From assembly GCA_934524965.1 (NCBI GenBank), contig CAKSYU010000014.1, forward strand, positions 1 through 45,403: a DNA stretch of 45,403 nt, in the 5' to 3' direction. The stretch's first letter is position 1. Each line of letters starts with the position of its first letter. The notes beneath the pieces are model-generated. The model had not been told where the DNA came from, made no database searches, and worked only from the letters and a program-made list of their open reading frames with translations. Position numbers and translations under genes: made by a program. This stretch comes from an uncultured Angelakisella sp. Lineage in GTDB: Bacteria; Bacillota; Clostridia; Oscillospirales; Ruminococcaceae. Below, piece by piece: positions 35,214 to 43,619 of this stretch.

Positions 35214-35654
35214 TTAGTCGTCTTCCTCCTCGAAAGCCTGCTTGACATCGGCAGCCTTATTGCGGAGGAAGCGGAAGGAGGGCGCCGTGCCGCGCAGCAG
35301 CAGGGCGGAAAGCCGTGGGAATGCAAACGGTATGACAACGGCAATGGGATTGAACACCGGCAGCGTAAAGCCGAGGTAGAACGCCACGCAGATGAGCAAA
35401 AGCCGCGGCGGAACGCTGACATTAGCAATTTGCTGAGCTGCCTGCGGGGTCTCGGCGGCTGCCGAGCGCTGCATGGCAAAGCGCAGCAGGAACAGATTGA
35501 TGATGCAGACGCCGCAGCCCAGCGCCGCCCCGTACAGGACGGTGTGATCCAGCTTGCCGAGGAGACGGAAAACGCCGATCATAGCGCCGCCGCACACCAA
35601 TACGCAGAGCGGCAGGAGCAGGGGGTGCAGAGCTTGTTCTTTTTGCGGTTCCAT
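35214..35654 (-). CDS. Small membrane protein resembling ATP synthase subunit I
   Basis: 146 residues with four hydrophobic segments (about 10-30, 38-58, 83-100, 102-120). The pairing of GAALGCGVCIINLFLLRFAM with PVFNPIAVVIPFAFPRL resembles AtpI, which helps assemble the rotor ring of ATP synthase, but no atp genes are near. It is the last gene of the HutP operon, 30 bp after the EamA gene. The acidic end EEEDD is unremarkable. Function uncertain. Confidence 0.55.
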   Translation of the reverse strand: MEPQKEQALHPLLLPLCVLVCGGAMIGVFRLLGKLDHTVLYGAALGCGVCIINLFLLRFAMQRSAAAETPQAAQQIANVSVPPRLLLICVAFYLGFTLPVFNPIAVVIPFAFPRLSALLLRGTAPSFRFLRNKAADVKQAFEEEDD

Positions 35655-35684
35655 GGCAGTCCCTCACTTTCGGGAGATGATATC

Positions 35685-36569
35685 TTATTCCTTGGCGTGG
35701 GCTTCTTCCTTGGCGGGCATGGAGTTGACCCAAACCGACAACAGAATGAGCACGATGCCGATAACGGTAAATACAGTAACTTTTTCGTGCAGAACAATGA
35801 CGCCGCAGACCACCGCCGCAACCGGCTCAATGAGGGTGGCAAAGGAAGCCTGCGCTGCGCCGATGCCGGCGATGCCGATATTGAGCAGCAGGAAGCTGAG
35901 CGAGGAGAGAGCGGCGGCACCGAAGGTGAATACCGTGGCGGAGCCGGTGGGCGGCAGCGTGAACTGACCGCTAACGGCATTGATGACGGCAAAGACAGCC
36001 CCCGCGGCGGCAGCCATGTAAAAGACCGCGCTCCAAACGGGCAGCTCGCCGATACCGTAGTATTCATTGCCGAAGATGTAGAACGAGTAGGTAAAGGCAG
36101 AGGCAAGCGCCAGAATGAGCCCCATGGGCTGGAAGCTGGTGGAGCCGGAGCCGATGACCGAGATGAACAGAAGCCCGACAATGGAAAGTACGATGGCAAG
36201 GTATGCCGACCGCCCCAGACGGCGGTGCATAAAGACGGCGCACGCCACCGTAACGATAGACGGATACAGGAACTGAATGACGGTGGCGGTGCCGACCGCG
36301 ATGTACTGGTAGCTGAGCGAAAGCAGATAGACGGTAAAGCCCATGCCGCAGGCGCCCATCAGCAGGAGGGGAAGCACCTTTTTGCCGGGGATATGGAGAC
36401 TGTGGTGACCTGCCTTGCACATGATGAGGCAGACCAGCATAAGCAGAATGTTATTGTACAGAACGCAGGAAACCTGCGAGACCCCCGCCTGGATCGCGAG
36501 CTGAATGACAGTGGGCGCGACACCGAAGCCGGTGGCGGCGAGGATACAAAGCAGCAAACTCTTTTTCAT
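35685..36569 (-). CDS. EamA/DMT-family transporter
   Basis: 294 residues with ten predicted helices in two five-helix repeats, each an EamA domain. Seen: GFGVAPTVIQLAI in TM1, the GTATVIQFLYPSIVTVACAV end of repeat 1 and ASFATLIEPVAAVVCGVIVL at the end of repeat 2, the P...A motif conserved in the family. Members mostly export amino acids or metabolites. It follows the HutP-family gene by 31 bp and probably shares its operon. Substrate not visible. Confidence 0.88.
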   Translation of the reverse strand: MKKSLLLCILAATGFGVAPTVIQLAIQAGVSQVSCVLYNNILLMLVCLIMCKAGHHSLHIPGKKVLPLLLMGACGMGFTVYLLSLSYQYIAVGTATVIQFLYPSIVTVACAVFMHRRLGRSAYLAIVLSIVGLLFISVIGSGSTSFQPMGLILALASAFTYSFYIFGNEYYGIGELPVWSAVFYMAAAAGAVFAVINAVSGQFTLPPTGSATVFTFGAAALSSLSFLLLNIGIAGIGAAQASFATLIEPVAAVVCGVIVLHEKVTVFTVIGIVLILLSVWVNSMPAKEEAHAKE

Positions 36570-36600
36570 GCAGAAAGATCTCCAAATTCAAATAAGGATT

Positions 36601-37041
36601 TTACTCCCCAAGGATCTGGAAACCGATGCCGACAGTTTTGTGAGCGGATAGCTCATGAATGGCGAGATCGCCGTAAATGCAGATGGCGAACTGTTCGTCA
36701 TATCTGACAACAGCAACCTTGAGACGGCAGTTCTGCGAGATCTCCCGTGTGACACGGCTGGTATCCATTGCTTCCTGCAAAGCGTGTACTACAGGGTGAA
36801 TGTGGGCTTTTTTCTTCTCGATAATATCTGCATTAAGACAAGCGCCCACCAAGCCGTTGACCAACTTGGGCCCGATGCCGGAATTGGGGCCGGACGCCAT
36901 GGTGGCAACGCATTTAATCCCCATGCTTTGCAGGTTCTGAATCATTTCCTTTTCCTGCTCCATGCTTTGGGTCATGGCAAGCAATATTGCCTGCCGAATG
37001 GGGTCGATGGGCTGCTGGTATACATAGTTCTCGTAGTTCAT
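36601..37041 (-). CDS. HutP-family RNA-binding antitermination regulator
   Basis: 146 residues from the ATG (MNYENYVYQQ) 11 bp after GGAGG; an upstream ATG overlaps that site. The part from about 55 to 146 matches HutP in order: KAHIHPVVHALQEAM keeps the HxxxH pair (His82, His86) equal to the metal- and histidine-binding pair of Bacillus HutP, then TSRVTRE, LKVAVVR, FAICIYGDLA, and a GIGFQIL end like GVGINHI. HutP hexamers with ligand and Mg2+ bind NAG triplets spaced by 4 nt and prevent terminator formation. Here the gene is fourth in an operon whose leader has such triplets (39749-39977). No hut genes are near. The ligand may be histidine or another amino acid; unknown. Confidence 0.85.
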   Translation of the reverse strand: MNYENYVYQQPIDPIRQAILLAMTQSMEQEKEMIQNLQSMGIKCVATMASGPNSGIGPKLVNGLVGACLNADIIEKKKAHIHPVVHALQEAMDTSRVTREISQNCRLKVAVVRYDEQFAICIYGDLAIHELSAHKTVGIGFQILGE

Positions 37042-37074
37042 ACTGTCTCTATCCTCCATTCTCTGCTACCCGCC

Positions 37075-37108
37075 GCGACCCGAGGAGGCAAATGCCTCCT
37101 CGGATCGC
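37075..37108 (-). other. 15-bp hairpin ahead of the hutP-like gene
   Basis: On the minus strand GCGATCCGAGGAGGC pairs with GCCTCCTCGGGTCGC (one U-G) around ATTT. It contains both a ribosome-site-like GAGGAGG and its complement. No T-run follows. It lies 34 bp before the regulator start codon and may process or stabilise the mRNA, or tune translation. Confidence 0.65.
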
Positions 37109-37177
37109 CCGGTTTTACTTTGATTATTCCTTGGGTAAGTAATTTTAAGCTTCGCGTATGACGCGCGCTAAAATCAG

Positions 37178-38278
37178 TTATTTTTTGAGCAGCTCGAGGT
37201 CAACCTCGTTCTTGAGGAATTCCTCGACGGTCTTCTGCGTATCGCAGATATCGCTCATATGGAACAGCTCCACGGGGGAATGAGAATAACGGCGGGGCAG
37301 CGCCAAAGTAACGACTGCCATTCCGCTGAGGACGGCACCTACGGCGTCGGTGACATAGCCAGCACCGTTAAATGCGAATTCCTGATGCTTGGACTCGGTC
37401 TTGGCAGCGGCGGTGCGGACTGCTTCGATGAGCTTGGGGTGGCTGCCGGCACGCAGACCCATAAAGGCAAGTGTCTGGCTATGAATAAGTACGGGACCTT
37501 TCTTGAGGGCGACGGGCAGCTCCTTGCCGAAATCAACATCGGGCACATCGCCGCAGGGAATGGTATCGAGGAACAGACCGTATTCGCAGGGATACTTATT
37601 GATGGCACCGGTGATGCCCTTAACGGTGGTCTCCTCGAGGATATTGAATACTGCGACGACCTCGCCGTGAATATCCTCTGCCTTGAGTTCCTTCAGGGTC
37701 TCTATGATAACAGCGCAGAGAGCGCGGTCATCAGCAGCGCGGGTGCAGACAAAGTCGCCATCGGGTCCGATGGACTCCAGGGGAGCCTCAGGGACGATCT
37801 GGGCGCCGGCGTGGATCCCGAGCGCTTCGGCTTCCTCACGGCTCTCAACGCAGATATCAACATAGCTCTGGTTGACGGTCTGTGCCTTGGCGATCTGCTC
37901 GGGGGTGAGGAGGTGACCGGCGCGAATACCGACAACGCCCTTGACAACGCCCTTTTCACCCTTGACCAGCACGCGGCGACCGGGCAGGCAGGCGATGGTG
38001 GCGCCGCCGATCTGATCGAAGTACAGGAAGCCCTGCGGGCTGACGGATTTTACCTCGTAGCCAACCTCGTCCATATGGGCGGAGACCATAACGCAAGGAC
38101 CGGGGTGAGCGCCCTTTTTGGTGGCGATAATAGTGCCGTTGGGGAGCTGCTCGACGGTATCAACATCGTCCTTGATGGCATCGAAAATGTAACGGGCGAC
38201 ATCCTGTTCATGACCGGAAACGCCGATGATAGAGGTGAGTTCCGCAACGCGGGAACGCAGTCTTTCTTTCATATTCAT
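37178..38278 (-). CDS. M42-family metallo-aminopeptidase
   Basis: 366 residues. Seen: a two-zinc M42 layout with SAHMDEVGYEV (first metal His/Asp), ADDRALC (bridging Asp), EETTVKG (catalytic Glu and metal Glu), FLDT (metal Asp) and YSHSPVELFHMSD (last metal His). The family forms large dodecameric aminopeptidases or endoglucanase-like peptidases that trim peptides in the cytosol. Third in the HutP operon, so peptides or amino acids are the likely theme. AGAGG precedes the ATG by 8 bp. Confidence 0.9.
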   Translation of the reverse strand: MNMKERLRSRVAELTSIIGVSGHEQDVARYIFDAIKDDVDTVEQLPNGTIIATKKGAHPGPCVMVSAHMDEVGYEVKSVSPQGFLYFDQIGGATIACLPGRRVLVKGEKGVVKGVVGIRAGHLLTPEQIAKAQTVNQSYVDICVESREEAEALGIHAGAQIVPEAPLESIGPDGDFVCTRAADDRALCAVIIETLKELKAEDIHGEVVAVFNILEETTVKGITGAINKYPCEYGLFLDTIPCGDVPDVDFGKELPVALKKGPVLIHSQTLAFMGLRAGSHPKLIEAVRTAAAKTESKHQEFAFNGAGYVTDAVGAVLSGMAVVTLALPRRYSHSPVELFHMSDICDTQKTVEEFLKNEVDLELLKK

Positions 38279-38338
38279 GGTGTATGACCTCTTTTCAGTC
38301 TAAAATGGTATTGAGTGATTTGTCAACAGGGGGAAATA

Positions 38339-38995
38339 TCATTTGATAAGTTTTTTCTTATAGAGGAAGTAGGTAATGAGAATGGTGCCGAAGATGCAGC
38401 AAACAATGGTGATCCATGCCGGAACGCCAAGTAGACGCAGAACGATCGCCATGGGAAGGGCGTACAGGGCAATCTTCAGCTTCTTGACTGCCATGGAAGC
38501 GAAGCAGGCACCGAACAGGGAGGGCAGAATGTAGTTTGCCATCGCAGCGGTGACGCTTTCCGGCAGGAAGGAAAGCAGGGTGGATCCGGCGACAACGGCA
38601 ACGGTGAGGAACAGAATGTTAGTCACAACGGAACCGCAGATCGCAAGAATGCCGACGATCTCTCCCTTATGGGAGGCAGGCTCTACCCCCAGAACGTCCT
38701 GTGCAGTGGAAGCTGCGGGCAGACGGATTTGGGAGATGTTGCCGGATAGGATACCAATGTAGGTGCCGGAGGGACCGAACACGGGGAAATAGGAAATGGG
38801 TTCGACCAGATAGAAGGCGCCGAATGCCATGGCGATACTGCCCCAAGCGGAGAACATATGGGAAGCATCGGGCCAGACGCCGTAGGCAATGTAAAGATAG
38901 ATATTGGGAAGAAAGCTGCCGAGCATGGCAAGAAGTACGGTAATAGTACCGATGCGAATGGACGGTTTAGTAAAACTCTTTGCATACTGATCCAT
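38339..38995 (-). CDS. Polytopic membrane protein, partner of the DUF5058-like protein
   Basis: 218 residues with six or seven predicted helices, after AAGGAGG. Conserved-looking blocks: VEPISYFPVFGPSGTYIG, LSGNISQIRLPAA, and GEIVGILAICGSVVTN. I recall such proteins next to DUF5058 proteins and M20/M42 peptidases in clostridia, which suggests a two-subunit transporter; that is inference. No catalytic motif is visible. Confidence 0.7.
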   Translation of the reverse strand: MDQYAKSFTKPSIRIGTITVLLAMLGSFLPNIYLYIAYGVWPDASHMFSAWGSIAMAFGAFYLVEPISYFPVFGPSGTYIGILSGNISQIRLPAASTAQDVLGVEPASHKGEIVGILAICGSVVTNILFLTVAVVAGSTLLSFLPESVTAAMANYILPSLFGACFASMAVKKLKIALYALPMAIVLRLLGVPAWITIVCCIFGTILITYFLYKKKLIK

Positions 38996-39016
38996 GATTT
39001 CGTTCCTCCTTTTCGA

Positions 39017-39718
39017 TTATTTGACAAGCGCACCGACGACGATGCCGAGCACAATGGCGATACCAAGACCGTATTCCTTGAGCCAAGGCATCTTTTTGCT
39101 GAGCTTGACGCAGAGAACCATAACAACGGTACCGGCGATGCAAGACCAAGCCTGAGCAGGATCGACAACGATCTTATTGTAGTACTGAGAAGCCATGTAG
39201 CCGAACAAACCGATGGAAGCGGCGAGGGTGATAAGACCCATCCAGACATCATCGCCACCGCCGACCTTCTGACGGAGACCCTCCATGCGGGGAGTAAGCA
39301 GTACAACAACCAGCAGCCAGCCGCAGCCATTGAGCGCCATTGTGAGCCAAGAGTTTGCCATAACGGTGATATCATAGCCGGCAGCACCCATCTCGACGCC
39401 GTAAGCAGCGGCACCGGTGGAAGCAGCGGTCAGCTCGGTAGCGGCTGCGCCGATCATGGAAAGACGCATCCACGCGAGAGGTCCGCCGACAACGGCGATC
39501 ATGCTGATGGCACCGATAAAGCAGGACAGGGACGGCCCGACGGCGGTAACCATACCACACTTGAAGCTCTTGGTGCAATCAGCCTTAGAAAGACCGACAA
39601 GCGGAGCATTTTTGTAGCAAAGCTTAGCAAATGCGACAGACTGGACAACGATGACGGCGACACAGGCACCTGCGCACAGCCACACGGGCCAGCTATTGGC
39701 GATCTGTAAATAATCCAT
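39017..39718 (-). CDS. DUF5058-like membrane protein
   Basis: 233 residues with six or seven helices, after CAGGAGG. Opens MDYLQIANSWPVWLCAG and has SFKCGMVTAVGPSLSCF, GGPLAWMRLSMIGA and ELTAASTGAAAYGV, which fit my memory of the DUF5058 family. First gene of the operon behind the NAG-triplet leader. With the next gene (21-bp gap) it probably forms a transporter; cargo could be peptides or amino acids handled by the M42 enzyme. Confidence 0.7.
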   Translation of the reverse strand: MDYLQIANSWPVWLCAGACVAVIVVQSVAFAKLCYKNAPLVGLSKADCTKSFKCGMVTAVGPSLSCFIGAISMIAVVGGPLAWMRLSMIGAAATELTAASTGAAAYGVEMGAAGYDITVMANSWLTMALNGCGWLLVVVLLTPRMEGLRQKVGGGDDVWMGLITLAASIGLFGYMASQYYNKIVVDPAQAWSCIAGTVVMVLCVKLSKKMPWLKEYGLGIAIVLGIVVGALVK

Positions 39719-39748
39719 TCAAACAACCTCCTGTGGTTAACACATTGT

Positions 39749-39977
39749 CTATTTCTCTTTACTCAACTCTCGCGTTTACCGAGACGCAAACCGGATAACC
39801 GTTTATCCTATCCCGGGCGGATAAAAACAAAAAGAGAGCAAACACACATCACAGGACAAAGTCCCGCAATGAGATCTGCTCTCTGCTCGTTACTGGTTAT
39901 GTGGGTCGGGCGCATATCCGCAGCCGCGCGGCTGACGGTTTACTCAGTAATTGCAATATTCTCTTTTCTCTTTACTG
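39749..39977 (-). promoter_or_regulatory. HutP-type antitermination leader with three NAG-triplet clusters
   Basis: Read on the minus strand. Cluster 1 (39977 to 39961): CAG-TAAA-GAG-AAAA-GAG. Cluster 2 (39895 to 39879): CAG-TAAC-GAG-CAGA-GAG. Both are three NAG triplets with exact 4-nt spacers, the spacing known for Bacillus HutP sites. Cluster 3 (39764 to 39749): GAG-TAAA-GAG-AAA-TAG, same start but 3-nt last spacer. Cluster 2 overlaps the 5' arm of the terminator, so a protein bound there would block it. The operon encodes a HutP-family protein. Binding itself is inference. Confidence 0.75.
39823..39884 (-). terminator. Leader terminator (attenuator) of the HutP operon
   Basis: On the minus strand AGAGAGCA pairs with TGCTCTCT, followed by TTTTTGTTTTT. 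Inside is an 11-bp helix CATTGCGGGAC/GTCCTGTGATG with a TTT loop. It sits between the promoter and the first gene, so it must be read through for expression. Confidence 0.85.
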
Positions 39978-39982
39978 GATTT

Positions 39983-40011
39983 AGAATATCACCGCCTTGG
40001 CAGGATTGCAA
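39983..40011 (-). promoter_or_regulatory. Promoter of the HutP operon
   Basis: On the minus strand TTGCAA and TATTCT with a 17-bp spacer. Transcription would start at or next to NAG cluster 1. The leader to the first start codon is about 260 nt. Confidence 0.7.
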
Positions 40012-40213
40012 GAAAATTTGCGGGGCGTTAGCGAAAATCGTAATAAATGTACAAAATGTGTACGGAATTTTTATAAGAAAAATTCGAGAAATAAGGAATT
40101 TGTGGAAAAAGGAGTAAGGATAAGGCGGAAGTGCCGAAACCTTTGGGGAGAAAGGACAAAGGAAAACGGGCGGGTGAGGAGGGACTATGTGGGGGCGCGG
40201 GAGAAGGCGGGGA

Positions 40214-40295
40214 GGGCGCAGCTCCCGTTCCGGCGGAGCCGGAACAAAGCCGGCGAAGCCGGCTTTTAGCCGCCGCAGGCGGCGGGGCTGCGCCC
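40214..40295. repeat. Cloverleaf-like intergenic repeat, copy IV
   Basis: Outer stem GGGCGCAGC with GCTGCGCCC, continuing as CCC/GGG after a one-base bulge, around three perfect hairpins: GTTCCGGC/GCCGGAAC (GGA loop), AAAGCCGGC/GCCGGCTTT (GAA loop) and GCCGCC/GGCGGC (GCA loop). A direct repeat of copy III, better preserved. Confidence 0.87.
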
Positions 40296-40330
40296 GATGA
40301 AGCCCCGATGCGGCAGGAACCGGCGGAGGA

Positions 40331-40371
40331 AGAAAAAAGAAAGCCCTGCCCCGAGGAAATTCGGGACAGGG
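40331..40371 (-). terminator. Terminator of lepA
   Basis: On the minus strand CCCTGTCCCGA pairs with TCGGGGCAGGG (one U-G) and is followed by CTTTCTTTTTT. Confidence 0.85.
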
Positions 40372-40386
40372 GAACGAAATGAAGAA

Positions 40387-42192
40387 TTATTCGTCCAGCT
40401 TGAGGACTGCCATGAAGGCTTCCTGCGGGACTTCGACGCTGCCGAGCTGGCGCATCCGCTTTTTGCCCTCCTTCTGCTTTTCCAGCAGCTTCTTTTTGCG
40501 GGTGATGTCGCCGCCGTAGCACTTGGCAAGGACATCTTTGCGCATGGCTTTTACCGTTTCGCGCGCGATGATCTTGCCGCCGACCGCTGCCTGAATGGGG
40601 ATCTCGAACAGCTGCCGCGGGATATGGTCCTTGAGCTTTTCCGCCAGACGGCGGGCGCGGGGGTAGGCGTTATCGGCAAAGACGATGAAGCTGAGGGCGT
40701 CCACCATTTCGCCGTTGAGCAGGATATCCAGCTTGACCAGACGGCTGGGACGATAATCCGAAAGCTCGTAATCCAGGCTGGCGTAGCCGCGGCTGCGGCT
40801 CTTGAGGGCATCGAAGAAATCGTAGATGATTTCGGCGAGGGGCAGGTCGTAGTGCAGCTCCACACGGGTGGGGTCGAGGTACTTGGTATCCTTGTAGATG
40901 CCGCGGCGCTGCTGGCAGAGGTCCATCAAGGCACCGATATACTCCGGCGGAGTGAAGATGCTTGCCTTGACATACGGCTCCTCTGCCTCCGCGATGGTGG
41001 AGGGATCGGGGTAGTTGGTGGGGTTATCAATGGCGATCTTGGTGCCATCGGTGAGGGTGAGGTGATAAATGACGCTGGGGGCGGTGGTGATGAGGTCGAG
41101 GTTGAATTCCCGCTCCAGACGCTCCTGAATGATCTCCATGTGCAGAAGCCCCAAAAAGCCGCAGCGGAAGCCGAAGCCCAGGGCGGCGGAGGTCTCCGGC
41201 TCGTAGGAGAGGGCGGCGTCATTGAGCTGGAGCTTTTCCAGCGCCTCGCGCAGGTCGGGGTACTTGGCGCCATCGGCGGGGTAAATGCCGCAGAACACCA
41301 TGGGATTGACGCTGCGGTAGCCGGCAAGCGGTTCCGCCGCGGGATTTTCGGCATTGGTGACGGTATCGCCCACGCGGGTATCAGCAACCGTCTTGATGCT
41401 GGCGGTAAAATAGCCGACCTCGCCGGCGGAGATCTGCTGCCGCGGGACGAGATTGGTAGCGCCCATGACGCCGCATTCCACCACGGTGAACTGCGCGCCG
41501 GTGCTCATCAGGCGGACGGTGCTGCCGGTGCGCAGGGTGCCCTGCATGACGCGCAGGTAGACGATGACACCGCGGTAGCTATCGTAGATGCTATCGAAGA
41601 TGAGCGCCTGCAGGGGGGATTCGGGGTCGCCCTGCGGGGCGGGGAAATCGGTGACGATGCGCTCCAGCACCTCATGGATATTGACACCGTTTTTGGCGGA
41701 GATGCGGGGGGCATCCATGGCAGGGATCCCGATGACATCTTCGATCTCGTGGCAGACCCGCTCGGGATCGGCGGCGGGCAGGTCGATCTTATTGACGACG
41801 GGGAGGATCTCCAGCCCGTGATCCACCGCCAGATAGCAGTTGGCAAGGGTCTGCGCCTCGATGCCCTGTGAGGCATCGACGACGAGGATAGCGCCCTCGC
41901 AGGCGGCAAGCGACCGGCTGACCTCGTAATTGAAGTCCACATGACCGGGGGTATCGATGAGATTGAAGTGGTAGGTTTCGCCGTTATCGGCGGTGTAATC
42001 CAGCGCGACGGCGCGCGCCTTGATGGTGATGCCGCGCTCCCGCTCCAGCTCCATATTATCCAGGATCTGATCCTCCATATCCCGTTTGGCGACGGACTGT
42101 GTCTCCTCTAAGATACGGTCGGCAAGGGTGCTTTTGCCGTGATCAATATGGGCGATGATGCAGAAATTGCGGATATGATCCTGATAGCTCAT
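40387..42192 (-). CDS. lepA: Elongation factor 4 (LepA) GTPase
   Basis: 601 residues from the ATG 7 bp after GGAGG ([10 protein letters not shown]); the longer open frame is not translated by a visible site. Ribosomal translation factor that acts in initiation/assembly or back-translocation under stress. Seen: G1 [10 protein letters not shown]2 [10 protein letters not shown]3 DTPGHVDF, G4 NKIDLP, then EF-G-like domains II, III, V and the LepA-specific C-terminal domain with [16 protein letters not shown]. Complete and typical. Confidence 0.96.
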   Translation of the reverse strand: MSYQDHIRNFCIIAHIDHGKSTLADRILEETQSVAKRDMEDQILDNMELERERGITIKARAVALDYTADNGETYHFNLIDTPGHVDFNYEVSRSLAACEGAILVVDASQGIEAQTLANCYLAVDHGLEILPVVNKIDLPAADPERVCHEIEDVIGIPAMDAPRISAKNGVNIHEVLERIVTDFPAPQGDPESPLQALIFDSIYDSYRGVIVYLRVMQGTLRTGSTVRLMSTGAQFTVVECGVMGATNLVPRQQISAGEVGYFTASIKTVADTRVGDTVTNAENPAAEPLAGYRSVNPMVFCGIYPADGAKYPDLREALEKLQLNDAALSYEPETSAALGFGFRCGFLGLLHMEIIQERLEREFNLDLITTAPSVIYHLTLTDGTKIAIDNPTNYPDPSTIAEAEEPYVKASIFTPPEYIGALMDLCQQRRGIYKDTKYLDPTRVELHYDLPLAEIIYDFFDALKSRSRGYASLDYELSDYRPSRLVKLDILLNGEMVDALSFIVFADNAYPRARRLAEKLKDHIPRQLFEIPIQAAVGGKIIARETVKAMRKDVLAKCYGGDITRKKKLLEKQKEGKKRMRQLGSVEVPQEAFMAVLKLDE

Positions 42193-42225
42193 GGCGTTCC
42201 TCCGGAAGATACAATTTAACAATTT

Positions 42226-42254
42226 ATTATAGCACGGGGGCGCGGGAAAAACAA
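42226..42254 (-). promoter_or_regulatory. Sigma-A promoter of lepA
   Basis: On the minus strand TTGTTT and a perfect TATAAT with a 17-bp spacer, about 34 bp before the start codon. Confidence 0.8.
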
Positions 42255-42325
42255 GAACGGGGGAGTGGCGGAATGAAGGCGGGTGTGGTAAAATAAAAGC
42301 GGCTTGCGGGGCGGCGGTAAGGTGA

Positions 42326-42397
42326 GGGCGCGCCGTAGCGGGAAAGGGCTGCCCGAAGCGGAACGGAGGGTCAGCCCTGATGAGCGGAGGCGCGCCC
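42326..42397. other. Nested stem structure upstream of hemW
   Basis: GGGCGCGCC and GGCGCGCCC (9 bp) enclose AGGGCTG/CAGCCCT (7 bp). It lies 50 bp before hemW and is in its likely leader. Architecture differs from the cloverleaf repeats (one internal arm). Confidence 0.5.
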
Positions 42398-42446
42398 GAT
42401 GGGGCGGTGCGCAGCCGTGAAAAACCAATGGAGGGGAGATGCCGGA

Positions 42447-43550
42447 ATGAGGGCGCTGAGCGTATATTTCCATGTGCCGTTCTGCCGGAGCAGGTGTGGG
42501 TACTGCGGCTTTTACAGCGGGTGTGACCTGTCGCTGCGGGAGCCGTACACGGCGGCGCTGGTGCGGGCAGTGGAGACGGCACCGGCGGCAGACCGCGAGG
42601 TGCGGACCGTTTACTTCGGCGGGGGGACGCCGACCCTGCTGGGGGCGGGGCTGGTCACCGTGCTGGAGGCGGTGCGGCGCCGCTGGCAGGTGGCGGCTGA
42701 CGCCGAGATCACGACCGAGGCGAACCCCAATACGGTGACACCGGAACTGCTGGGTACGCTGCGGGCGGCGGGCTTTAACCGGATCTCCTTTGGCTTGCAG
42801 GACTGTGAGGACAAAATGCTGCGGCTGCTGGGGCGCGGGCACACCGCTGCCGAGGGCGAGGCGGCGGTGGCGATGGCGAAGGCGGCGGGCTTTAAGAATA
42901 TCTCGGTGGATTTTATGCTGGCGACGCCGGGGCAGACCCCCGAAAAGGCGGAGCGGCTGGCACGATACGGACTGTCGCTGGGGGTACCGCACCTTTCCTC
43001 CTATCTGCTGAAGATAGAGGAGGGGACGCCCTTTGCCCGCGGCGGCATGGCGGCGCGCTGCCCCGATGAGGACACAGCGGCGGACTGTTACTTTGCCTAC
43101 TATAAGGTGCTGGAGGACGCCGGTTACCGGCACTACGAGATCAGCAACGCGGCGCTGCCCGGCTATGAGAGCCGCCACAACACGGTGTACTGGCGGCTGG
43201 GGGATTACCTTGGCATCGGTCCGGGGGCGGCAAGCTGCTATGAGGGGCGGCGGTTCCGCTTCCGGGAGGATATGACGCAGTTTCTGACGGCGGAAAAAGT
43301 GTGGACGCTGCCGGAGGATGACGGCGCGGGTGGCGACTGGGAGGAGGCGCTGATGCTTGCCCTGCGGCTGGCGGAGGGGCTGACCCCCGCGCTTGCCGCG
43401 CGCTACGGGCAGAACTACGCCATGCTGCTGCGCCGAGCCGAGCCGCTGCGAAAGGCGGGGCTGCTGCGGGCGGACGGGGAGCGCATCGCGCTGACCGACC
43501 GTGGATTTCTGCTCTCCAACTCCATTATTCTGGCGCTGCTGGGAGACTGA
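42447..43550 (+). CDS. hemW: Radical-SAM heme chaperone HemW
   Basis: 367 residues from the ATG 8 bp after GGAGGGGAG ([11 protein letters not shown]). HemW binds heme and inserts it into target proteins; it was long misnamed coproporphyrinogen oxidase. Seen: cluster motif CRSRCGYC (Cys13, 17, 20), FGGGTPTLL, and the HemW-type [20 protein letters not shown]. The HemN-specific extra N-terminal Cys is absent. lepA and hemW are often one operon; here they are divergent. Confidence 0.93.
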   Translation: MRALSVYFHVPFCRSRCGYCGFYSGCDLSLREPYTAALVRAVETAPAADREVRTVYFGGGTPTLLGAGLVTVLEAVRRRWQVAADAEITTEANPNTVTPELLGTLRAAGFNRISFGLQDCEDKMLRLLGRGHTAAEGEAAVAMAKAAGFKNISVDFMLATPGQTPEKAERLARYGLSLGVPHLSSYLLKIEEGTPFARGGMAARCPDEDTAADCYFAYYKVLEDAGYRHYEISNAALPGYESRHNTVYWRLGDYLGIGPGAASCYEGRRFRFREDMTQFLTAEKVWTLPEDDGAGGDWEEALMLALRLAEGLTPALAARYGQNYAMLLRRAEPLRKAGLLRADGERIALTDRGFLLSNSIILALLGD

Positions 43551-43581
43551 GCGGGCAAGCTTTATAACGAAATGCAGGAAA

Positions 43582-43605
43582 AAAGACCGCCCGCGGGCGG
43601 TCTTT
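43582..43605. terminator. Bidirectional terminator
   Basis: A perfect 24-bp palindrome, AAAGACCGCCCG/CGGGCGGTCTTT, between convergent genes with T-rich flanks on both strands. Confidence 0.85.
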
Positions 43606-43619
43606 CGCTATTTGGGGGA

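Larger units (their letters stand above)
40012..40386. other. Intergenic region between HutP operon promoter and lepA
   Basis: AT-rich sequence upstream of the promoter (40012-40130), a purine-rich stretch, cloverleaf copy IV (40214-40295) and the lepA terminator. No gene. Confidence 0.6.

Noticed and set aside
42345..42390. Hammerhead-ribozyme-like CTGATGAG with GGAAA nearby
   Set aside because: The order of core elements and the stems around them do not match any hammerhead permutation; chance match.
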